DNA from: Lachnospiraceae bacterium UBA7202
Lineage (GTDB): Bacteria; Bacillota; Clostridia; Lachnospirales; Lachnospiraceae
Direction of reading: 5' to 3'
NCBI GenBank assembly: GCA_002490705.1
Contig: DKUO01000028.1
Coordinates: 1-29,503, forward strand
DNA length: 29,503 nt
Each line of letters opens with the position of its first letter. The stretch's first letter is position 1. Positions 22,992-29,503 of this stretch are shown piece after piece. Made by a program: the position numbers and the translations under genes. The notes under the pieces were generated by a model. The model saw only the letters and a program-made list of their open reading frames with translations. It did no database searches and was not told the origin of the DNA.

Positions 22992-23996
22992 ATGAATATA
23001 CGGGAAAGTTTGGAACTGTGGGAGAAGGAATATCTGAGTCCTTACGCCATGCTCAGCATGAATTCCCAAGGGAGGCTCAAGGAGGAAGAGCAGTGCGATA
23101 TCCGTCCCGTGTTCCAGAGAGACAGGGATCGGATCATACATAGCAAGTCGTTTCGCCGCCTGAAAGATAAGACACAGGTATTTTTGACGCCGGAGGGAGA
23201 CCATTACCGGACCAGACTGACACATACGCTGGAGGTAAGTCAGACGGCAAGGACGATTGCCAAGGCCCTCAAGCTGAATGAGGATCTGGTGGAGGCGATC
23301 GCCCTGGGTCATGATCTGGGCCACACGCCCTTTGGACATGCAGGGGAGCGGGCGCTCGACAGGGTTTGCCCTTACGGATTTAAACACAACGAGCAGAGTG
23401 TGCGGATCGTGGATCTCTGGGAAAAGGACGGACGGGGCATCAACCTGACCATGGAGGTGCGGGACGGCATCCTGAATCATCAGACCACAGGGCACCCTTC
23501 CACGCTGGAGGGACGGATCGTCCGGCTGGCGGATAAGATTGCTTACATCCATCACGATATGGACGACGCAATGAGGGCCGGGATTTTGAAGGAAGCGGAT
23601 GTGCCAAAAGAGATCGGAAGCGTGATCGGTTACAGCTGCGGCCAGCGGTTGGACTGTTTTATCCATGACATTGTGACAAACAGCCGTGACAAAGACGATA
23701 TCTGTATGTCTCCGAAGGTGGAGGCGGCCATGCAGCAGATGCGGGAATTTATGTTCAAGCATGTGTACAGGAACTCCATCGCGAAGAGCGAGGAGGGGAA
23801 GGCGGAAAAGCTGATTATCATGCTTTACGAGCACTATATGGCACACACGGATCAGCTGCCAAACTTTCTGTTCAAGCTGTTGGACGCGGGGGAACCGTTG
23901 GAAAGGATTGTGTGCGATTACATCAGCTCTATGACGGACCGCTTTGCCATTGCGCAGTACGAGAGACTGTTTATTCCCAAGACATGGCACGGTTGA
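22992..23996 (+). CDS. dgt: dGTP triphosphohydrolase-like HD protein
   Basis: The 334-residue protein has the dGTPase HD-domain signatures. These are FRRLKDKTQVF, the metal histidine H78 in RLTHTLEVSQ, and HD at 107-108 in GHDLGHTPFGHAGE, with a further aspartate in RLADKIAYIHHDMDD. The family hydrolyses dNTPs to nucleoside and tripolyphosphate and controls dNTP pools. The length fits the short Firmicutes form rather than the longer Escherichia coli enzyme. It lies directly before dnaG, a frequent Clostridia arrangement, and is probably transcribed with it. An AAGAGGAAA ribosome site precedes the ATG. Nucleotide preference cannot be read from the sequence. Confidence 0.9.
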   Translation: MNIRESLELWEKEYLSPYAMLSMNSQGRLKEEEQCDIRPVFQRDRDRIIHSKSFRRLKDKTQVFLTPEGDHYRTRLTHTLEVSQTARTIAKALKLNEDLVEAIALGHDLGHTPFGHAGERALDRVCPYGFKHNEQSVRIVDLWEKDGRGINLTMEVRDGILNHQTTGHPSTLEGRIVRLADKIAYIHHDMDDAMRAGILKEADVPKEIGSVIGYSCGQRLDCFIHDIVTNSRDKDDICMSPKVEAAMQQMREFMFKHVYRNSIAKSEEGKAEKLIIMLYEHYMAHTDQLPNFLFKLLDAGEPLERIVCDYISSMTDRFAIAQYERLFIPKTWHG

Positions 23997-24018
23997 AGAA
24001 CCTGCGGGGTACAGTAAC

Positions 24019-25797
24019 ATGCGTTATTCAGAAGAACTGATCGAGGAGATCAGAGCGAAAAATGATATTGTGGAAGTGATTTCCGGCTATGTGCGTATGC
24101 AGAGGAAGGGGAGCAGCTATTTCGGGTTATGCCCGTTCCACAATGAGAAATCCCCCTCCTTTTCCGTCTCGCCCGGAAAGCAGATGTACTATTGCTTTGG
24201 CTGCGGTGCAGGTGGTAATGTGATCACCTTCGTGATGGAGTACGAGAACGCCACCTTTCAGGAAGCGGTAAAAATGCTGGCGGACCGTGCCGGAGTGGCG
24301 CTCCCGGAGGTGGAGTACACCGAGGAGATGCGCCGCAGGGAGAGCAGACGGGCCAGACTTCTTGAAGTCAACAAGGAGGCGGCCAAATACTATTACTGCC
24401 TGCTGCGTTCCCCCCGGGGAAAGACGGGATACCGCTATCTGTCCGGCAGGGAACTCTCGGAAGAGACCATGAAGAAGTTCGGGCTGGGCTATGCGGATGG
24501 CTCCGGTTCTGACCTGACGGCTTATCTGCGGTCCAAGGGCTATGCGGACGACCTGATTACGGAGGCCGGGCTTACCGGGTTCGACGAGAAGCGGGGCGTT
24601 CACGATAAATTCTGGAATCGGGTGATGTTTCCGATTCAGGACGGTAACCACAGGGTGATCGGTTTCGGCGGCCGCGTGATGGGGGACGCCAAGCCCAAGT
24701 ATTTGAACTCGCCGGAGACGCCGGTTTTTGACAAGAGCCGCAATTTGTACGGCCTGAACTTTGCAAGGACTTCCCGAACCGGAAATATGCTTCTGTGCGA
24801 AGGCTATATGGACGTGATCGCGCTGCATCAGGCGGGATTCGGGCAGGCGGTGGCCTCGCTGGGAACGGCCTTTACAGTCGGGCAGGCGGGCATTTTGAAG
24901 CGTTACGCCGAGGAGGTGCTTTTGGCTTACGACAGTGACGGCGCCGGTACGAACGCCGCCCTGCGGGCAATCGGCATCTTAAAGGAAGCGGGGCTGCGGG
25001 GCAGGGTCATAGACATGTCGCCCTATAAGGACCCCGATGAATTTATCAAGAATCTGGGCGCGGCGGCCTTTCAGGAGCGGATTGATCAGGCCCAGAACAG
25101 TTTCTTCTTTGAACTTAAGATTCTGGAACGGAATTATCACATGGAAGATCCGGAGTCGAAGACCGCGTTTCACCGGGAGATTGCCAAGAAGCTCTGCGGC
25201 TTTGAGGAAGAGGTGGAGCGGGAAAACTATATCGAGTCGGTGGCCGAGCGGTATCACATCGGTTATGAGAATCTGCGGAAGCTGGTGAGCGGCTACGCGG
25301 CCCGCACTGGTCTTGTGAAGCCGGTGGAGAGGCCGAAACCCACGGCGGCGGGGAAACCGACGAAAGAGGATCATATCAAAAAGTCGCAGCGCATTCTGCT
25401 GACATGGCTGGCGGAGGAGCCGGAGATTTACCCGAAGATTAAGGCTTATATTTCCCCGGCGGACTTTACGCAGGAGCTGTACAGGCAGGTGGCGGACAAG
25501 CTGTTTGCGGGATTGGAGCAGGGAGGTTTTTCACCGGCCTCCATCGTCAGCGCCTTCGAGGAGGAAGAGGATCAGCGCGAGGTGGCGGCGATTTTTAACA
25601 CCAAGGTGGAAAGCCTCAACACAAAGCAGGAAAAGGAAAAAGCGCTTCACGATGTGGTTGTGGCTGTGAAGGATAACAGTTTCCAATATTATTCGGCCAG
25701 AATGGGGTCGGACATGGAGGCTTTAAATCAGGTTATATCGGGCAAAAAGGCGCTGGAGGAACTGCGGAATGCGCATATTTCCCTGGGATCAGGGTAA
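24019..25797 (+). CDS. dnaG: DNA primase
   Basis: This replication primase makes RNA primers at the fork with DnaB helicase. From the ATG at 24019 it has 592 residues. The CHC2 zinc finger is complete: C38, H41, C59 and C62 (GLCPFHNEKSPSFS and YYCFGCGAGGN). The catalytic core follows with YLSGRELSEETMKKFGLGYA and the TOPRIM elements LLCEGYMDVIAL and LLAYDSDGAGTNAALRA. A C-terminal helicase-interaction domain occupies about residues 450-592. An in-frame ATG at 23944 lies inside dgt and gives residues unlike any primase N terminus, so it is rejected. The real start has only a weak ribosome site (GGGGT), suggesting coupling to dgt. Confidence 0.96.
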   Translation: MRYSEELIEEIRAKNDIVEVISGYVRMQRKGSSYFGLCPFHNEKSPSFSVSPGKQMYYCFGCGAGGNVITFVMEYENATFQEAVKMLADRAGVALPEVEYTEEMRRRESRRARLLEVNKEAAKYYYCLLRSPRGKTGYRYLSGRELSEETMKKFGLGYADGSGSDLTAYLRSKGYADDLITEAGLTGFDEKRGVHDKFWNRVMFPIQDGNHRVIGFGGRVMGDAKPKYLNSPETPVFDKSRNLYGLNFARTSRTGNMLLCEGYMDVIALHQAGFGQAVASLGTAFTVGQAGILKRYAEEVLLAYDSDGAGTNAALRAIGILKEAGLRGRVIDMSPYKDPDEFIKNLGAAAFQERIDQAQNSFFFELKILERNYHMEDPESKTAFHREIAKKLCGFEEEVERENYIESVAERYHIGYENLRKLVSGYAARTGLVKPVERPKPTAAGKPTKEDHIKKSQRILLTWLAEEPEIYPKIKAYISPADFTQELYRQVADKLFAGLEQGGFSPASIVSAFEEEEDQREVAAIFNTKVESLNTKQEKEKALHDVVVAVKDNSFQYYSARMGSDMEALNQVISGKKALEELRNAHISLGSG

Positions 25798-25842
25798 GCT
25801 AATCGAAAAAAGCCCATAAACATAGGAAGGATGGAGTAATTC

Positions 25843-26955
25843 ATGGATGAAAATGTACAGGCAAAGTTTGAGGAGCGTTTAAAAGACCTTCTGGCTGTTG
25901 CAAAGAAGAAAAAAAATGTTCTGGAATATCAGGAGATCAATGATTTTTTCGCGGATCTTTCTCTGGAGGAAGAGCAATTTGACAAAATCTTAGAGACTCT
26001 TGAACAGAATAACGTGGATGTTTTGCGCATCACGGAGGAAGACGACGTAGATGATGAGGAGATCATTCTGACGGAAGAGGACGATGTGGATGTGGAGGAT
26101 ATTGACCTCTCCGTGCCGGACGGCATCAGCATCGAGGACCCGGTGAGAATGTATCTGAAAGAAATCGGCAAGGTGCCGCTTCTCTCCGCTGAGGAGGAGA
26201 TTGAACTGGCCAAAAAGATGGAAATGGGCGATTTGGAGGCGAAACAGCGTTTGGCGGAGGCCAATCTCAGGCTGGTAGTCAGCATTGCAAAGCGCTATGT
26301 GGGCCGCGGCATGCTCTTCCTTGACCTGATTCAGGAGGGAAATCTGGGTCTGATCAAGGCGGTTGAAAAATTTGATTACCGCAAAGGTTATAAGTTTTCA
26401 ACTTACGCAACCTGGTGGATCAGGCAGGCCATTACCAGAGCCATCGCAGACCAGGCAAGAACCATCCGTATCCCTGTGCATATGGTGGAGACGATCAATA
26501 AGCTGATCCGGGTGAGCAGACAGCTTTTGCAGGAACTGGGCAGAGAGCCGATTCCGGAGGAGATCGCGGAGCAGATGAACATGCCCGTGGAGCGGGTGAG
26601 AGAGATCTTAAAGATTTCTCAGGAGCCGGTGTCTCTGGAAACGCCCATCGGTGAGGAGGAGGACAGCCACTTAGGAGACTTTATTCAGGACGATAATGTG
26701 CCGGTACCGGCGGACGCAGCGGCGTTTACGCTGTTGAAGGAGCAGCTGGTGGAGGTGCTCGGTACTTTGACAGAGAGGGAACAGAAGGTACTGCGCCTGC
26801 GCTTTGGGCTGGACGACGGGCGGGCCAGAACCCTCGAGGAAGTGGGCAAAGAATTTAATGTAACCCGTGAGCGTATCCGGCAGATTGAGGCAAAAGCCTT
26901 AAGAAAGCTCCGCCATCCCAGCAGAAGCCGGAAGTTAAAGGATTATCTGGATTGA
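25843..26955 (+). CDS. rpoD: primary sigma factor, sigma-70/sigma-A
   Basis: The 370-residue housekeeping sigma factor has all regions. A short region 1.1 (about residues 1-60) is followed by an acidic linker (DDVDDEE and similar, about 65-90). Region 1.2 begins at DPVRMYLKEIGKVPLL. Region 2 contains GLIKAVEKFDYRKGYKFSTYA and TWWIRQAI for -10 recognition and melting, and region 3 follows. Region 4 contains TLEEVGKEFNVTRERIRQIE for -35 contact. Length matches Bacillus SigA. It follows dnaG by 45 bases and overlaps trmK by one base, the classic Firmicutes operon. The strong TTGACA/TATAAT promoters across the window are its expected targets. Confidence 0.97.
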   Translation: MDENVQAKFEERLKDLLAVAKKKKNVLEYQEINDFFADLSLEEEQFDKILETLEQNNVDVLRITEEDDVDDEEIILTEEDDVDVEDIDLSVPDGISIEDPVRMYLKEIGKVPLLSAEEEIELAKKMEMGDLEAKQRLAEANLRLVVSIAKRYVGRGMLFLDLIQEGNLGLIKAVEKFDYRKGYKFSTYATWWIRQAITRAIADQARTIRIPVHMVETINKLIRVSRQLLQELGREPIPEEIAEQMNMPVERVREILKISQEPVSLETPIGEEEDSHLGDFIQDDNVPVPADAAAFTLLKEQLVEVLGTLTEREQKVLRLRFGLDDGRARTLEEVGKEFNVTRERIRQIEAKALRKLRHPSRSRKLKDYLD

Positions 26956-27683
26956 TGCGGCCTGTGGCACTATCCGAAAGACTGCGGACTGTGGCCGGTA
27001 TGGTGACGGTGGGAAATGCGGTCTGTGATGTGGGATGCGACCATGGTTTTGTACCGATCTATCTGGTACAGCAGGGAATCAGCCCGAAGGTGATAGCAAT
27101 GGACTTGCGGGAAGGGCCCTTGCGTGCGGCGAGAGAACACGTGGCAGCCTATGGACTGGAAGGGCAGATTGTGACCCGATTGTCAGATGGTTTACATAAT
27201 TATGAAAAGAACGAAGCGGACACGCTGATCTGCGCCGGCATGGGCGGCGGCCTGATGATGCGCATTTTGGCTGAGAACCGGGAAAAAACAGATTCCTTTC
27301 GGGAACTGATCCTGCAGCCCCAGTCGGAAGTGGAGAAATTCCGCCGCTTTCTGCGGGAAAGCGGTTATCGGATACTGGACGAGGAAATGCTGCGGGAGGA
27401 CGGTAAGTTCTATCAGGCCATACGGGCGGCAAGTGCAGGAAACGGGGAATGCGGCAAGGAAGCCCGGATTGATGAAGAGTTATGTAAACTTCAAGACCGG
27501 TACGGGCCCGTTTTGCTACAAAAGAAAACACCTGTTTTCCTTGCTTTTTTGGAGCGGGAGGCCGCCCTGTACGAAGAAATCCTTGAAAATCTGCGAAAGC
27601 AGGAAGGGATGGACGAAAGGCGCAGGGAAAGAGTTGGACAGGTGGAGGCTCTGCTTGCGGACAACAGGCGGGCACAGAATTGA
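26955..27683 (+). CDS. trmK: tRNA (adenine-22-N1)-methyltransferase
   Basis: This 242-residue class I SAM-dependent methyltransferase carries motif I DVGCDHGFVPIYLV, an acidic post-I residue in IAMDLREGPLRAA, and ICAGMGGGLMMRIL typical of TrmK (YqfN). TrmK methylates N1 of adenine 22 in tRNA. A predicted helical C-terminal tail (about residues 165-240) matches the family coiled extension. The ATG at 26955 shares a base with the rpoD stop; a TTG three bases earlier is less likely. Its place right after rpoD is the usual Firmicutes order. The Nif3-like gene often found next is absent; a nucleoside kinase takes its place. Confidence 0.92.
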   Translation: MRPVALSERLRTVAGMVTVGNAVCDVGCDHGFVPIYLVQQGISPKVIAMDLREGPLRAAREHVAAYGLEGQIVTRLSDGLHNYEKNEADTLICAGMGGGLMMRILAENREKTDSFRELILQPQSEVEKFRRFLRESGYRILDEEMLREDGKFYQAIRAASAGNGECGKEARIDEELCKLQDRYGPVLLQKKTPVFLAFLEREAALYEEILENLRKQEGMDERRRERVGQVEALLADNRRAQN

Positions 27684-27708
27684 TAGGATCAAAAATGGTT
27701 TACATAAT
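27680..27708 (+). promoter_or_regulatory. promoter of the nucleoside kinase gene
   Basis: TTGATA (27680-27685), 17-base spacer and CATAAT (27703-27708). The -35 overlaps the trmK stop region. Confidence 0.45.
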
Positions 27709-27751
27709 GCAATATAAGAGACGAGGCGAGGGATAAAGGAGGCGAAGCGTT

Positions 27752-29407
27752 ATGGTTACAATCAAAATCGGAGGAAAAGAGGAACGCTATGAGGACGGCA
27801 TCAAATATGAGATCATAGCGGAGGAACACCAGAATGATTATGTCAGTCAGATTGCGCTGGTGACGGTGGACGGCAAGATACGGGAACTGATGAAGCGCGT
27901 GGACAGGGACTGCGAACTGGAATTTATCACCTACGCGGACGACATCGGCCACAAAACTTACGTCAGGACCGCCATTATGCTTATGTTAAAGGCGGTCAAG
28001 GATGTGGCGGGCATGGAGGCCGCGGCTAACGTGAAGGTGGAGTTTGCCATTGGTGCCGGCTACTACTGCGCCTTCAGAAACGGCCTGAAACTGGATGAGA
28101 AGACCATCGAGAGGGTGAAGGACCGCATGGGCGAACTGGTGGACATGGACCTTCTGGTGACGAAGAAGGCCTATCCGGCGGATGAGGCGGTGGCCCTCTT
28201 TGCGGAGAACGGCATGAAGGATAAGGTATCCCTGTTCCGCTACCGCAGAAGCTCCAACATTAATGTCTACTGCATGGGGGATTACTATGACTATTTCTAC
28301 GGTTATATGATGCCGAGCACCGGCTATATCAGACAGTTTGACCTGTTTGCCTACGAGGAGGGCATGATTCTGATGCTCCCGGAGAAGGAGGACCCGGATG
28401 TGCTGCCTGAGTTTAAGCCGCGCAAAAAGCTGTTCCAGACGCTTCTTGCCACGGGAGAGTGGGGACGTGATCTGGGAATTGACACGGTGGGAGATTTGAA
28501 CGACCAGATTTGCAGCGGCAGTATCTCGGACATGATTCTGGTGCAGGAGGCGCTTCAGGAGAGAAGAATCGGTGAAATTGCGAGGGACATCGCAAGGCGC
28601 GAGGGCGTAAAGTTTGTCATGATTGCCGGGCCGTCTTCCTCCGGGAAAACCACATTTTCCCATAGATTGTCCATCCAGCTTCGCACCTACGGGTTAAAGC
28701 CCCATCCCATCGGCCTTGACAACTATTACTTAGACCATGGAAAAACGCCTCTTGACGAGGATGGCAATCCCGATTACGAGTGTCTGGAAGCCCTCGATGT
28801 GGAGCAGTTTAACCGGGATATGACGGCCCTTTTGGCGGGGGAGAGCGTACAGCTTCCCACCTTTAACTTTAAGACGGGAAAGAGAGAGTACAGCGGAAAA
28901 GTAACCAAGCTTGGTGAAAACGATATTTTGGTGATCGAGGGGATACACGGGCTCAATGAAAAAATGTCCTATTCCCTTCCGGCTGAGAGCAAGTATAAGA
29001 TTTATATCAGCGCGCTGACAACCCTGAACGTGGATGAGCACAACCGGATTCCCACCACGGACAACAGGCTTCTTCGCAGGATTGTGAGGGACGCCAGAAC
29101 GAGAGGCGCCTCCGCAGCCAGAACCATTGCTATGTGGCCTTCTGTCAGAAGAGGGGAGGAGCAGTATATTTTCCCGTTTCAGGAGGAGGCGGACGCCATG
29201 TTCAACTCGGCAATGCTTTTTGAGCTTTCTGTGCTCAAGCAGTATGCGGAACCGCTGTTGTTTGGCATAAAGAAAGGGGAGCCGGAATATCATGAAGCGA
29301 AGCGGCTGCTCAAGTTTTTGGAGTATTTTCTGGGAATCAGCAGTGAGGAACTGCCGAAGAATTCCCTGTGCAGGGAATTTGTAGGGGGAAGCTGCTTTGA
29401 AGTGTGA
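27752..29407 (+). CDS. uridine kinase-family nucleoside kinase with ThrRS-like N terminus
   Basis: This 551-residue two-part protein starts with a ThrRS-like TGS/second-additional-domain region (about residues 1-230), visible in FITYADDIGHKTYVRTAIMLML and FAIGAGYYC. The C-terminal kinase domain (about 285-500) has the P loop GPSSSGKTT at residues 293-301, IGLDNYYLDHGKTP, and ALTTLNVDEHNRI. This architecture is a known Firmicutes nucleoside kinase family, annotated as uridine kinase-like; the substrate is unverified. The ribosome site AAAGGAGG is strong. A perfect 9-bp inverted repeat lies in its last codons (29360-29379), and rnpB begins soon after its stop. Confidence 0.88.
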   Translation: MVTIKIGGKEERYEDGIKYEIIAEEHQNDYVSQIALVTVDGKIRELMKRVDRDCELEFITYADDIGHKTYVRTAIMLMLKAVKDVAGMEAAANVKVEFAIGAGYYCAFRNGLKLDEKTIERVKDRMGELVDMDLLVTKKAYPADEAVALFAENGMKDKVSLFRYRRSSNINVYCMGDYYDYFYGYMMPSTGYIRQFDLFAYEEGMILMLPEKEDPDVLPEFKPRKKLFQTLLATGEWGRDLGIDTVGDLNDQICSGSISDMILVQEALQERRIGEIARDIARREGVKFVMIAGPSSSGKTTFSHRLSIQLRTYGLKPHPIGLDNYYLDHGKTPLDEDGNPDYECLEALDVEQFNRDMTALLAGESVQLPTFNFKTGKREYSGKVTKLGENDILVIEGIHGLNEKMSYSLPAESKYKIYISALTTLNVDEHNRIPTTDNRLLRRIVRDARTRGASAARTIAMWPSVRRGEEQYIFPFQEEADAMFNSAMLFELSVLKQYAEPLLFGIKKGEPEYHEAKRLLKFLEYFLGISSEELPKNSLCREFVGGSCFEV

Positions 29408-29417
29408 TTTTATCGGT

Positions 29418-29503
29418 AAGTGGAACAAATGATCGCGGCTGCACAGACGAAAGGGTGCAGACGAGGAAAGTCCGGGCTCCATAGGGCAGGATGCCGGATA
29501 ACG
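29418..29503 (+). ncRNA. rnpB: RNase P RNA, 5' part (runs off the window)
   Basis: The conserved RNase P core appears as GAGGAAAGTCCGGGCTCC, then AGGGCAGGATGCCGG and GATAACG at the window end. A P3-type stem CTGCAC (29439-29444) and GTGCAG (29455-29460) precedes it. The pattern is the type A (ancestral) form, not the type B form of Bacillus. The 5' end near 29418 is approximate. The RNA is the ribozyme that trims tRNA 5' leaders. Confidence 0.92.

Noticed and set aside
23944..24018. Upstream in-frame start for dnaG
   Set aside because: It lies inside dgt and gives 25 residues unlike a primase N terminus.
22905..24020. Minus-strand open frame of 371 codons
   Set aside because: It is antisense to dgt, which has clear HD-domain motifs.
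1..29503. CRISPR arrays, insertion sequences, rRNA genes or prophage genes
   Set aside because: No regularly spaced repeats, transposase, rRNA or phage structural sequences were seen on either strand.

Overview
The window looks like a chromosome segment from a Clostridia member, most likely Lachnospiraceae. The evidence is the Firmicutes-type dgt-dnaG-rpoD-trmK order, a GerMN-domain lipoprotein, DUF4179/DUF4125/DUF6320 families, YesM/YesN-type two-component genes, strong AGGAGG ribosome sites and consensus sigma-A promoters. I infer taxonomy from gene style only.

Bases 1-4300 are AT-rich and accessory in character. They hold the last codons of a probable BlaI-type repressor, a BlaR1-like M56 metallopeptidase receptor, a minus-strand DUF4062 protein with a coiled coil, a short gene remnant, and a PIN-domain toxin followed by a small candidate antitoxin. 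The block ends at a minus-strand tRNA-Leu (anticodon AAG) whose 3' end faces the accessory DNA. From about 4500 the sequence is more GC-rich.

Bases 4577-6383 (minus) encode an ECF sigma factor and an overlapping DUF4179 membrane protein that is probably its regulator. A tRNA-Leu (CAG) with a consensus promoter and a terminator follows.

Bases 6844-18306 form a coherent catabolic locus for N,N'-diacetylchitobiose (GlcNAc2). It contains a GH94 chitobiose phosphorylase, a phosphohexomutase (probably GlcNAc-1-P to GlcNAc-6-P), a YesM-type sensor kinase, an ABC sugar importer (binding protein and two permeases), a YesN-type response regulator, NagB and NagA. The implied flow is import, phosphorolysis to GlcNAc plus GlcNAc-1-P, isomerisation, deacetylation and deamination to fructose-6-P. 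The promoters of the phosphorylase and of the binding protein share two sequence blocks at identical distances from the -10 box, which is a good candidate operator for the response regulator. The binding protein appears to lack two internal segments compared with its family.

Bases 18383-22808 hold a GerMN lipoprotein, a DUF4125 protein, and a divergent group: a zinc-ribbon membrane protein (DUF6320) and an HHxxxDG acyltransferase on the minus strand, and an HSL-type alpha/beta hydrolase on the plus strand. A compact run of perfect hairpins (22812-22857) follows.

Bases 22992-29503 are housekeeping: dGTPase-like protein, DnaG, RpoD, TrmK, a uridine kinase-family nucleoside kinase, and the 5' part of RNase P RNA, which runs off the window end. 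I saw no CRISPR array, insertion sequence or rRNA.
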